Of a stretch of DNA of 9,519 bases, positions 1 to 6,349 are shown one piece after another. Location of the stretch: assembly GCA_946481615.1 (NCBI GenBank), contig CAMLOR010000116.1, positions 1-9,519 of the forward strand, in the 5' to 3' direction. Source of the DNA: an uncultured Aquimonas sp. Lineage in GTDB: Bacteria > Pseudomonadota > Gammaproteobacteria > Xanthomonadales > Xanthomonadaceae. Within the stretch, counting starts at the first letter, position 1; each line of letters starts with the position of its first letter. The notes below the pieces were generated by a model. It was not told the DNA's origin. It searched no databases and saw nothing but the letters and a program-made list of their open reading frames with translations. The position numbers were made by a program, and so were the translations under genes.

Positions 1-214
1 CGCGGTTGAACAGCGTCACCTTGTGGCCGCGCGCCAGCGCGTAGTTCACCTGGAAGGGCCCGGTGAAGCCGGTGCCGCCCAGGATCAGGATGTTCAGCGG
101 CCTGGCCGCCTTCGGCACCGGCGGCGAGGCCGCCGCGGAGGAAAGCGACGGCAGCGAAGCGGCGGCCGCGGCGAGCGCGGTGAGTTTGAGCAGGTCGCGG
201 CGGGATGCGTGCAT
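1..214 (-). CDS. Tat-exported NAD-dependent epimerase/dehydratase-like protein (N-terminal part)
   Basis: Only the first 71 codons lie in the window; the rest runs off the left edge. The start is the ATG at 214-212, with GGAG at 224-221 six bases before it. Residues 4-10 read SRRDLLK, a twin-arginine (Tat) export motif with RR at 5-6, followed by an Ala/Leu-rich hydrophobic stretch (about 11-30). The mature part opens with LNILILGGTGFTG (40-52), a Rossmann GxxGxxG nucleotide-binding loop, and continues to HKVTLFNR, a second strand typical of extended SDR or epimerase proteins. The family binds NAD(P) and modifies sugars or related alcohols and ketones, but the catalytic YxxxK region is outside the window, so neither substrate nor activity can be given. 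Tat export would suggest folding with cofactor before transport to the periplasm. It is divergent from the DUF1579 gene. Confidence 0.85.
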   Translation of the reverse strand, partial: MHASRRDLLKLTALAAAAASLPSLSSAAASPPVPKAARPLNILILGGTGFTGPFQVNYALARGHKVTLFNR

Positions 215-343
215 GGCGGACTCCGGTCGATGAACCCGCATTCTTGCCGCGTGCTGCGCTGCACCGCGTATGTCAAAAGTCGGGGTGTAAACTCGGCCGG
301 CGCTGACGGTCCCACGCTTCGTCACATCGAAGGAGAAAACCGC
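215..343. promoter_or_regulatory. Divergent intergenic region, Tat oxidoreductase / DUF1579 gene
   Basis: These 129 bp separate two divergent genes and must hold both promoters unless one lies inside a gene. On the minus strand there is an exact TTGACA at 276-271, but I see no good -10 hexamer 16-18 bp further on. On the plus strand TAAACT at 288-293 resembles a -10 hexamer, 50 bp before the DUF1579 start, with no clear -35. The strong Shine-Dalgarno AGGAG at 331-335 belongs to the DUF1579 gene. No long palindrome was seen here. Confidence 0.35.
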
Positions 344-937
344 ATGATCCGCACGATGCTGTCGCTTTCCCTCCTGCTCGCCCTGCCTGCCCTCGCGCAG
401 GATCCGAACATGCCCCCGATGACGCCCGAACAGCAGGCGGAAATGGAGGCCTACCAGAAGGCCGGCACGCCCGGCGAGGCGCACGCCGCGCTCGCCAGGA
501 TGGCCGGCAGCTACGACCTCGCCATCAAGAGCTGGCACTCGCCGGGCGGCCCGCCGACGGAAGAGACAGGCACCGCAACGCGCACCATGGCGCTCGATGG
601 CCGCGTGCTGGTGGAAGACGTGAAATCCCAGATGCACGGCCAGCCCTGGACGGGCCATGGCATGCACGGCTACGACAACGTCACCGGCAAGCACTGGTCG
701 ACCTGGAACGATTCCATGTCCACCGGCCTCATGGTCAGCGAAGGCACCTGCGACGCCGCCGGCGCCTGCACCTTCACCGGCAGTTGGAACGACCCGGTCA
801 AGAAGGGCAACAAGATCACCTCGCGCATGACCACGAAGTGGACCACCCCCACGACGGAAGTCTTCGAGATGTTCGTGCCGGGTCCGGACGGGAAGGAGTT
901 CCGGATGATGGAGCTGACCTACACCAAGCGGCCGTAG
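344..937 (+). CDS. Secreted DUF1579 family protein
   Basis: A protein of 197 residues. The reading frame is open further upstream, but the ATG at 344 is chosen because AGGAG lies eight bases before it and a signal peptide begins exactly there: a short basic n-region, a Leu-rich core, and an ALA site with likely cleavage after Ala18. The mature protein has a Met/Pro/Gln-rich linker (about 19-40) and then the DUF1579 core: LARMAGSYDL (50-59), a LDGRVLVED strand (84-92), the G-x-GMHGYDNVTGK turn (104-116) and the WSTWND motif (118-123). Cys136 and Cys142 could form a disulfide in the periplasm. DUF1579 proteins are small secreted beta-rich proteins of unknown function, so no reaction is proposed. 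The gene is apparently monocistronic and ends nine bases before the convergent toxin gene. Confidence 0.85.
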   Translation: MIRTMLSLSLLLALPALAQDPNMPPMTPEQQAEMEAYQKAGTPGEAHAALARMAGSYDLAIKSWHSPGGPPTEETGTATRTMALDGRVLVEDVKSQMHGQPWTGHGMHGYDNVTGKHWSTWNDSMSTGLMVSEGTCDAAGACTFTGSWNDPVKKGNKITSRMTTKWTTPTTEVFEMFVPGPDGKEFRMMELTYTKRP

Positions 938-946
938 GCAGCCGCT

Positions 947-1186
947 TCAATCGAACAGGGCGGCGATCAGCGCCGCCCGTTCCAATCGATGATGCTCGCC
1001 GACGTCCGCGAGGATGGCGGCGAGCGTCCCGATCTTCAGTGGACGATGGGCCGGAACCGTGATCGCGTGCGTCGGATCGTCGCACTGCAGCCGGATGTGA
1101 CTGCCCTGTTGCCGCACCACGCGGTAACCGAGGCGCGACAGCGCCTTGACCAGTTCCTCGGAACCCAGATCGCGGCGCAACTTCAC
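947..1186 (-). CDS. HicA-like toxin (YcfA/HicA family putative mRNA interferase)
   Basis: A protein of 79 residues starting at a GTG (1186-1184) that overlaps the TGA of the upstream antitoxin gene as GTGA, which points to translational coupling. Small size, a basic N-terminus, ELVKALSRLGYRVVRQQGSH (11-30) and the following strand IRLQCDD fit the HicA double-stranded-RNA-binding-like fold. His30 in GSH matches the catalytic histidine of HicA mRNA interferases, which cleave mRNA and slow growth until neutralised by the partner. ITVPAHRPLKIGTLAAIL (42-59) matches the usual C-terminal half, in which a short strand is followed by a helix. It is the last gene of the minus-strand run icmF-peptidase-antitoxin-toxin. 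Family assignment is fairly firm; actual toxicity is inferred. Confidence 0.85.
   Translation of the reverse strand: MKLRRDLGSEELVKALSRLGYRVVRQQGSHIRLQCDDPTHAITVPAHRPLKIGTLAAILADVGEHHRLERAALIAALFD
954..981. terminator. GC-rich hairpin at the convergent gene ends
   Basis: GGGCGGCG (958-965) and CGCCGCCC (971-978) form a perfect 8-bp stem around a 5-base loop. AAC (954-956) and GTT (979-981) extend it with one bulged A. It begins about 20 bases after the DUF1579 stop and lies within the last codons of the convergent toxin gene, where it could stop transcripts from both sides. Neither side has a T-run, so it does not match the classic intrinsic terminator, and it may only reflect Ala-rich coding sequence. 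Confidence 0.3.
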
Positions 1187-1398
1187 GCCGCGAGCACCTC
1201 GTCCTTCACGTAGTGCAGCCGGATCATCTTCGGCACGTCGTCGCCGTCGAAATGGCAGCGCACGGCGTCGCGCACCTGTTCGCGCAACGCCTCGTAAGTG
1301 TCGGATTCGGTGAAGATCGAATGCCCGAGCGCGCGGGCCGTAAAGCCGCCTTCGGGCGCGTCTTCCACCAGGAACACGATTTCGCTCATGGCCGTCAT
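1183..1398 (-). CDS. HicB-like antitoxin (family often mislabelled 2-oxoisovalerate dehydrogenase)
   Basis: A protein of 71 residues from the ATG at 1398, or 68 if the in-frame ATG at 1389 is used. The second gives the family-typical N-terminus MSEIVFLVEDAPEGG; neither start has a clear Shine-Dalgarno. The sequence matches the short HicB-like partner of YcfA/HicA toxins: a strand-rich VEDAPEGGFTARALG segment, a SIFTESDTYEALREQVRDAV helix and a CHFDGDD turn. From memory, this family is often labelled as a 2-oxoisovalerate dehydrogenase subunit in databases. It is far too short for that enzyme, and its tight 4-base overlap with a HicA-like gene argues for an antitoxin. No helix-turn-helix or ribbon-helix-helix region is visible, so any autoregulation would need a partner or would not occur. 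It starts 34 bp after the peptidase stop codon, same strand. Confidence 0.8.
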   Translation of the reverse strand: MTAMSEIVFLVEDAPEGGFTARALGHSIFTESDTYEALREQVRDAVRCHFDGDDVPKMIRLHYVKDEVLAA

Positions 1399-1432
1399 CG
1401 GGGTTGGTCGACCTCAGTCTACTCTTGCGCGG

Positions 1433-2458
1433 TCAGAACGCGCCTCGCTCCGGAGCTTCGTTCCACGCCGCGGGTAGCGGCGCCCACTCGCCCTCGTCGC
1501 GCCGCAGATAGTGGCGCACGAATTCGCCGAGGTCGACGTGCAGGTGGCGTTCCGCCGCCGCCGCGCCGGCGTCGTCGAGACTGGCCTCCAGCGCGAAGTC
1601 CTCGAAGCGCGGCCACGGGTCGCTCATGCCGGTGACGAGGATGCGGCCGAGATCGTAGGACAGCTCGTTGCCGTCGTCCGGACGATGGTAGGAACGGCCG
1701 CTCCAGAACTCCTGCATCGCCGCGGGCGTCCAGAACGCGCGATGCTTCTTCTCCAGCTCGATCAGCTTGTGCGCGTCGGCCACGCGGCCGAACGCGGTTT
1801 CCATGTTCACCGCCAAACCCTCGTTCAGCCAGGCGGGGATCGGCAGATGCGCGAGAAAAGCGTGCGTCATTTCGTGGACGATGGTCGGCTGCACCTGCTC
1901 GAGGTCGTCGCCGTTGACGACGAAATGCGGCCCGGGGCCGTTGAAATGCACGCCGGCGCTCATCGCGAACTCGCCTTCGTCGGGATAGCGGCCGGCGAGG
2001 TAACGGTAGTAATCGTCATCATTGTCGATCAGCAGGACGATCTGCTTCTCCGGCAGCCGATCGCTGGCGAGCCGCCCCAGCGAACGCGCCACGCGTCGCT
2101 GCGTGAGCGCCAGGTAGTCCAGCGCCACCTTCACCGCGCGCATCGGCCGGGCCGTCACCAGCAGCGCGTCATCGGACTCGTGCACGCGATAGGCAGCGCC
2201 CAGATGCGCCGCGACCCAGCCCATCCACTCGCGCTGCACCGCGAGCCACGCGGCGCCGTAACGCGCGCCGTCGAAGCCATCGGCCCACTCCCGCGCGCGC
2301 AGCAGGTCCGGATGCGGCACGCCCTCGCGCCACAGCGCGCCTTCGGCCAGATCGAACTCCTGCCCTTCGAACTGCACGCGCCCATCGCACTCGTGCGCCG
2401 CAGCGGCCGGCGCGAACGTATCGGGTACCGGCGCGAACCACCGCTTCAGCCAACGCAC
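1433..2458 (-). CDS. Putative zinc metallopeptidase, peptidase MA-like (HExxH, gluzincin type)
   Basis: A protein of 341 residues starting at a GTG (2458-2456) that shares one base with the TAG stop of icmF (TAGTG), so it is probably translated by reinitiation; a weak GGCGGA lies upstream. The frame is open much further upstream, but that stretch is a shadow of icmF. The zinc site is clear: HEMTH at 195-199 provides two histidines and the catalytic Glu196, and Glu213 in WLNEGLA (210-216) is the likely third ligand, the usual arrangement in peptidase-MA-like gluzincins. Residues 92-130 resemble the alpha/beta lead-in of that family, ending in a Val/Arg/Leu helix. No signal peptide, lipobox or membrane helix is apparent, so a cytoplasmic location is inferred. 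The substrate is unknown. Fixed coupling to icmF suggests co-expression at set ratio, but no direct link to the mutase is shown. Confidence 0.8.
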   Translation of the reverse strand: MRWLKRWFAPVPDTFAPAAAAHECDGRVQFEGQEFDLAEGALWREGVPHPDLLRAREWADGFDGARYGAAWLAVQREWMGWVAAHLGAAYRVHESDDALLVTARPMRAVKVALDYLALTQRRVARSLGRLASDRLPEKQIVLLIDNDDDYYRYLAGRYPDEGEFAMSAGVHFNGPGPHFVVNGDDLEQVQPTIVHEMTHAFLAHLPIPAWLNEGLAVNMETAFGRVADAHKLIELEKKHRAFWTPAAMQEFWSGRSYHRPDDGNELSYDLGRILVTGMSDPWPRFEDFALEASLDDAGAAAAERHLHVDLGEFVRHYLRRDEGEWAPLPAAWNEAPERGAF

Positions 2459-5400
2459 TACATGTTCCGCCGGTACTCGCCGCCCACGTCGTAGAGCGCG
2501 TGGCTGATCTGTCCCAGCGAGTGCGTCTTCACCGCCTCCATCAGCGCGGCGAAGACATTCTCGCGGCGGCGCGCGGTGGTCTGCAGCGGGGCGAGACCGC
2601 CGGACGCGAGGCCGTTGCGCAGTTGCTGCCAGCGCTGCACGTTGGCGATCTGCTGGCCCTTCTCGCCTTCGGTCGAGCGGATCAGTTCGATCTCGGTGAC
2701 GATGTCGCCGCCATGTTCCTTCGGCAGGAAGGTGTTGACGCCGACCAGCGGCAGCGAACCGTCGTGCTTCTTGTGTTCGTAGTAGAGCGATTCTTCCTGG
2801 ATCTTGCCGCGCTGGTACATGGTGTCCATCGCACCCAGCACGCCGCCGCGTTCGGAGATGGCCTCGAACTCGCGGTAGACGGCTTCCTCGACGATGTCCG
2901 TGAGCTTGTCGACGATGAAGCTGCCCTGCCACGGGTTCTCGCAGAAGTTCAGGCCCAGCTCCTTGTTGATGATCATCTGGATCGCCACCGCACGGCGCAC
3001 CGATTCCTCCGTCGGCGTGGTGATGGCCTCGTCGTAGGCGTTGGTGTGCAGCGAGTTGCAGTTGTCGAACAGCGCGTACAGCGCCTGCAGCGTCGTTCGG
3101 ATGTCGTTGAACTGGATCTCCTGCGCGTGCAGCGAGCGGCCGGAGGTCTGGATGTGGTACTTCATCATCTGGCTGCGCGGGTCGGCGCCGTAGCGTTCGC
3201 GCATGGCGCGGGCCCAGATGCGGCGGGCGACGCGGCCGATCACGGTGTATTCCGGGTCCATGCCGTTGCTGAAGAAGAACGACAGGTTGGGCGCGAAGTC
3301 GTCGATCTTCATCCCGCGCGCCAGGTAGTACTCGACGATGGTGAAACCGTTCGACAGCGTGAAGGCGAGCTGCGAGATCGGGTTCGCGCCGGCCTCGGCG
3401 ATGTGGTAGCCGGAGATCGACACCGAGTAGAAGTTGCGGACGCGGCGCTCCACGAAATACTGCTGGATGTCGCCCATCATCCGCAGCGCGAATTCGGTGC
3501 TGAAGATGCAGGTGTTCTGCGCCTGGTCTTCCTTGAGGATATCGGCCTGCACCGTGCCGCGCACGGTCGAGAGCGTCTGTGCCTTGATCTTCTCGTAGAC
3601 CTCGGGCTCGAGGAGCTGGTCTCCGCTGACGCCGAGCAGACCGAGGCCCAGCCCTTCGTTCCCGCCGGGTAGCGAGCCCGAATATTCGGGACGCGGCTTG
3701 CGTTCGAAGAACTTCTCGATGCGGTTGTGCGCGGTGTCCCAGCGCGCCTGGTCGGCACGCAGGTACTTCTCGACCTGCTGGTCGACCGCGGTGTTCATGA
3801 ACATCGCGAGGATGATCGGTGCAGGTCCGTTGATCGTCATCGACACGGACGTTGTCGGCGCGCACAGGTCGAAGCCCGAGTAGAGCTTCTTCATGTCGTC
3901 GAGCGTCGGGATGTTGACGCCGGAATTGCCGATCTTGCCGTAGATGTCGGGGCGCTCGGCCGGGTCTTCGCCGTAGAGCGTGACGCTGTCGAACGCGGTC
4001 GACAGACGGGCAGCGGGCAGGCCCTGGCTCAGGTAATGGAAGCGGCGATTGGTGCGCTCCGGCGTGCCTTCCCCGGCGAACATGCGGATCGGGTCTTCGC
4101 CGGTGCGACGGTACGGATACACGCCGCCGGTGTACGGGTACGAGCCCGGCAGGTTCTCCTTGCCGAGGAAGGTCAGCAGCTCGCCCCAGGACTTGTACGT
4201 CGGCGCGGCGATCTTCGGCACCTTCTGGTGCGACAGCGATTCGCGGTAGTTCTCGACGCGGATGGTCTTGTCGCGCACCTGGTATTCGGTGAACTCGTCG
4301 GTGATCGACTTCAGGCGCTGCGGCCATTGGCGCAGCTGCTTGAGGTTTTCGCTTGAGAGCGACTGCACCGCGTCGTTGTAACGCTGGCGCAGCGTCAGCA
4401 GCGTGCGATCCGGGCGAGCAGCGCCGCTCGGATGCTGCAGCCGCGCCAGCGCTTGCGCTTCGAGTTCGTCGATGTGCTGACGCGCGCGGTCGAGAACCGA
4501 GCCGACTTCGCCGTCGATCTGCGGCGGCAACAACGCTCCGGCGTCGTACAGATCGAGCGCCTTCGGCAACGCTGCGTCGCCGATGTCTTTCAGCGATTCC
4601 CAATACGACTGCGCGCGATCCGCGATCTCGCTCTGCTTCTCGATGTTGCCGTTGATCGCGCGCCCCTGCTCGGCGATCTCCGCGAGATAGCGCACGCGCG
4701 CACCGGGAATCAGCACGGTGGCGCGCGGTTCTTTCAGCGACGTGTCGACATCCGGCGACCACTTCGCTTCCGGCAACGACAGCTTCGTGCGCAGCAACCG
4801 GCACAGGTTGACGAACATCCAGCTGATGCCGGGATCGTTGAACTGCGAGGCGATGGTCGGGTAGACCGGCACGTCCTCGTCCTTCATCGAGAACGCGGTG
4901 CGGTTGCGCTTCCACTGTTTGCGCACGTCGCGCAGCGCGTCTTCGGCGCCGCGCTTGTCGAACTTGTTGAGCACCACCAGCTCGGCGTAGTCGAGCATGT
5001 CGATCTTCTCGAGCTGGCTGGGCGCGCCGAAATCGCTGGTCATGACGTACATCGGGAAATCGACCAGATCGACGATCTCCGAATCGCTCTGGCCGATGCC
5101 GGCGGTCTCCACGATGACGAGGTCGTAACCCAGCGACTTCAGGAACGCAATGCAATCCTTCAGCACGAGATTCGTCGCCATGTGCTGGCGGCGGGTGGCC
5201 ATCGAGCGCATGAACACGCGCGGGCTGCGCAGCGAGTTCATGCGGATGCGATCGCCCAGCAGCGCGCCGCCGGTGCGGCGGCGCGTGGGATCGACCGAGA
5301 TGACCGCCAGGCGCATCTCCGGGAAATTCGCGAGGAAGCGGTTCAACAACTCGTCCGTCACCGACGATTTGCCGGCGCCGCCCGTGCCGGTGATGCCCAC

Positions 5401-6006
5401 CACCGGCGTCTTGCCGCCCGCCAGCTGCCACTGCTTGCGCAGGTGCGCGAGCTCCGATTCCTCCAGCGCGCCTTCCTCGATGGCCGAAAGCATGCCGCCG
5501 ATGGCGATCTCGTCGGAGAGATCCACCTGCTTGGGCTTGGCGACGCCGACGCGATGCTCGCCGGCGCGGCGGATCACGTCCTCGATCATGGCCACGAGGC
5601 CCATGTGCATGCCGTCGTTCGGGTGGTAGATGCGCTCCACGCCGTAGGCCTGCAGCTCGCGGATCTCCTCCGGCGTGATGGTGCCGCCGCCGCCGCCGAA
5701 CACCTTGATGTGCGAGGCGCCGCGCGCCTTCAGCATGTCGACCATGTATTTGAAGTATTCGACGTGGCCGCCCTGGTAGCTCGACAGGGCGATGCCGTCG
5801 GCGTCCTCCTGCAGCGCGGCGCGCACCACGTCTTCGACGGAACGGTTGTGGCCCAGGTGCACCACTTCGGCGCCCTGCGACTGGATCAGGCGCCGCATGA
5901 TGTTGATGGCGGCATCGTGGCCGTCGAACAGGCTGGCGGCGGTGACGAAGCGCAGCGGCGTGGTCTCGGGCGCGGCGGCCGGCACGGAAGAGGCGGGCGT
6001 GCTCAT
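2458..6006 (-). CDS. icmF: Fused isobutyryl-CoA mutase (B12 domain + MeaB-like GTPase + mutase)
   Basis: A protein of 1182 residues that interconverts isobutyryl-CoA and n-butyryl-CoA with adenosylcobalamin, in the cytoplasm. Domain order is that of IcmF. The B12-binding domain (about 18-150) has FDGH, with His30 as lower axial cobalt ligand, SSYQGG (75-80) and a GGGGG loop (104-108). The MeaB-like G-protein chaperone (about 200-415) has Walker [10 protein letters not shown] (207-215), VDP (238-240), ETAG (300-303) and NKFD (347-350). A helical linker is followed by the mutase barrel (about 600-1182). Phe643 in RMFAG and Gln830 in DILKEDQAQ take the places of Tyr89 and Arg207 of methylmalonyl-CoA mutase, the isobutyryl-CoA signature; His868 in SGYHIAEAG matches the catalytic His244. 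The family, as I remember it, is near 1,090 residues, so this one is long. The ATG at 6006 has a weak GAGAG before it. It overlaps the peptidase gene by one base. Confidence 0.95.
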   Translation of the reverse strand: MSTPASSVPAAAPETTPLRFVTAASLFDGHDAAINIMRRLIQSQGAEVVHLGHNRSVEDVVRAALQEDADGIALSSYQGGHVEYFKYMVDMLKARGASHIKVFGGGGGTITPEEIRELQAYGVERIYHPNDGMHMGLVAMIEDVIRRAGEHRVGVAKPKQVDLSDEIAIGGMLSAIEEGALEESELAHLRKQWQLAGGKTPVVGITGTGGAGKSSVTDELLNRFLANFPEMRLAVISVDPTRRRTGGALLGDRIRMNSLRSPRVFMRSMATRRQHMATNLVLKDCIAFLKSLGYDLVIVETAGIGQSDSEIVDLVDFPMYVMTSDFGAPSQLEKIDMLDYAELVVLNKFDKRGAEDALRDVRKQWKRNRTAFSMKDEDVPVYPTIASQFNDPGISWMFVNLCRLLRTKLSLPEAKWSPDVDTSLKEPRATVLIPGARVRYLAEIAEQGRAINGNIEKQSEIADRAQSYWESLKDIGDAALPKALDLYDAGALLPPQIDGEVGSVLDRARQHIDELEAQALARLQHPSGAARPDRTLLTLRQRYNDAVQSLSSENLKQLRQWPQRLKSITDEFTEYQVRDKTIRVENYRESLSHQKVPKIAAPTYKSWGELLTFLGKENLPGSYPYTGGVYPYRRTGEDPIRMFAGEGTPERTNRRFHYLSQGLPAARLSTAFDSVTLYGEDPAERPDIYGKIGNSGVNIPTLDDMKKLYSGFDLCAPTTSVSMTINGPAPIILAMFMNTAVDQQVEKYLRADQARWDTAHNRIEKFFERKPRPEYSGSLPGGNEGLGLGLLGVSGDQLLEPEVYEKIKAQTLSTVRGTVQADILKEDQAQNTCIFSTEFALRMMGDIQQYFVERRVRNFYSVSISGYHIAEAGANPISQLAFTLSNGFTIVEYYLARGMKIDDFAPNLSFFFSNGMDPEYTVIGRVARRIWARAMRERYGADPRSQMMKYHIQTSGRSLHAQEIQFNDIRTTLQALYALFDNCNSLHTNAYDEAITTPTEESVRRAVAIQMIINKELGLNFCENPWQGSFIVDKLTDIVEEAVYREFEAISERGGVLGAMDTMYQRGKIQEESLYYEHKKHDGSLPLVGVNTFLPKEHGGDIVTEIELIRSTEGEKGQQIANVQRWQQLRNGLASGGLAPLQTTARRRENVFAALMEAVKTHSLGQISHALYDVGGEYRRNM

Positions 6007-6036
6007 GGAAGCTCTCGCGGAAGGCGGAAAGGCCGA

Positions 6037-6042
6037 ATTGTA
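6037..6042 (-). promoter_or_regulatory. Candidate -10 hexamer of icmF
   Basis: On the minus strand the bases read TACAAT, five of six matching the sigma-70 consensus TATAAT, 30 bp before the icmF start and in otherwise very GC-rich DNA. A transcript from here would have a leader of about 24 bases, too short for a cobalamin riboswitch. The position 17 bp further upstream holds no good -35 hexamer; instead the repeated palindromic element (6060-6087) begins there, as expected for an activated or repressed promoter. Confidence 0.45.
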
Positions 6043-6059
6043 CCGCGCCGGCCGAGGCG

Positions 6060-6087
6060 GGCCCGGCCGTGCGCCCCCGTGCGGGGG
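6060..6087. repeat. 28-bp palindrome-containing element, copy A
   Basis: This copy reads GGCCCGGCC, then GTG, then CGCCCCCGTGCGGGGG. It matches copy B at 9058-9085 in 24 of 28 positions without gaps. The right half is an inverted repeat (CCCCCG 6074-6079, TG, CGGGGG 6082-6087). It lies between the divergent icmF and DUF4331 genes, with its icmF-side edge 17 bp from the candidate icmF -10. A role as operator or as dispersed REP-like repeat is open. Confidence 0.6.
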
Positions 6088-6175
6088 TGGACCCAGGGCA
6101 GAAATTTCAGGGTCGCGCCGGCGCCGCCACGCGGCCCTTGAAACCCGGCGCGGACGGGCGCTCAATCGGCTTTCG

Positions 6176-6198
6176 TTCGCGGCAGGAGGGGCCGCGAA
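6176..6198. promoter_or_regulatory. Perfect 8-bp inverted repeat, operator- or hairpin-like
   Basis: TTCGCGGC (6176-6183) and GCCGCGAA (6191-6198) are exact reverse complements around AGGAGGG. The centre-to-centre distance of the arms is 15 bp, which does not match a simple full-turn dimer operator but can form a stable RNA hairpin. It is 152 bp before the DUF4331 start and about 170 bp before the icmF start. No start codon with a convincing reading frame follows the AGGAGG in the loop. Confidence 0.35.
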
Positions 6199-6349
6199 TC
6201 CTATTGTCCCCTGCCCGCCTCTTGTGGCGTTGGCAAGGCGCCAGCTGTTCTCTCGCGAAGGATCGCGCGGCTCCCCGGTTCCCGCGGACGCGATGGACCG
6301 GGGCGTAGTGTCCCGTGCCCCACCTCATCCGCCACCGGGAGGTTCTTCC

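Larger units (their letters stand above)
6007..6349. promoter_or_regulatory. Divergent regulatory region between icmF and the DUF4331 gene
   Basis: These 343 bp contain no supportable gene. From the icmF side they hold the -10-like TACAAT (6037-6042), repeat copy A (6060-6087), a perfect 8-bp inverted repeat TTCGCGGC / GCCGCGAA (6176-6183 and 6191-6198, 7-base spacer), and a 7-bp inverted repeat CCCCGGT / ACCGGGG (6273-6279 and 6297-6303, 17-base spacer). The DUF4331 ribosome binding site GGGAGG is at 6337-6342. TTGGCA at 6230-6235 is a possible -35 for the plus strand, but I see no -10 at the right distance. Reading frames crossing the region look like GC-driven open frames. Confidence 0.5.

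Noticed and set aside
23..343. N-terminal extension of the DUF1579 frame
   Set aside because: It would run antisense through the Tat oxidoreductase start, and its translation is Arg/Gly-rich. The AGGAG and signal peptide at 344 decide the start.
2459..5431. Very long open frame on the minus strand overlapping icmF in another frame, continuous with the peptidase frame
   Set aside because: Its translation over this part is Arg/Ala/His-rich and without domains, as expected from a GC-rich gene read one base off. Only the part after 2458 has family motifs, so no giant fused protein is called.
6007..6040. Cobalamin riboswitch before icmF
   Set aside because: The likely transcript leader is only about 24 bases and no conserved B12-box sequence was seen between the genes.
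4432..6141. 569-codon plus-strand open frame antisense to icmF
   Set aside because: The translation is low-complexity (His/Arg/Ala/Val) and lies opposite conserved icmF codons; there is no ribosome binding site or motif. It is a shadow of GC-rich codon use.
6204..6308. Small open frame after the AGGAGG in the inverted-repeat loop (TTG start)
   Set aside because: Non-ATG start at a poor distance from the AGGAGG and an Arg/Trp/Ala-rich product with no family resemblance.
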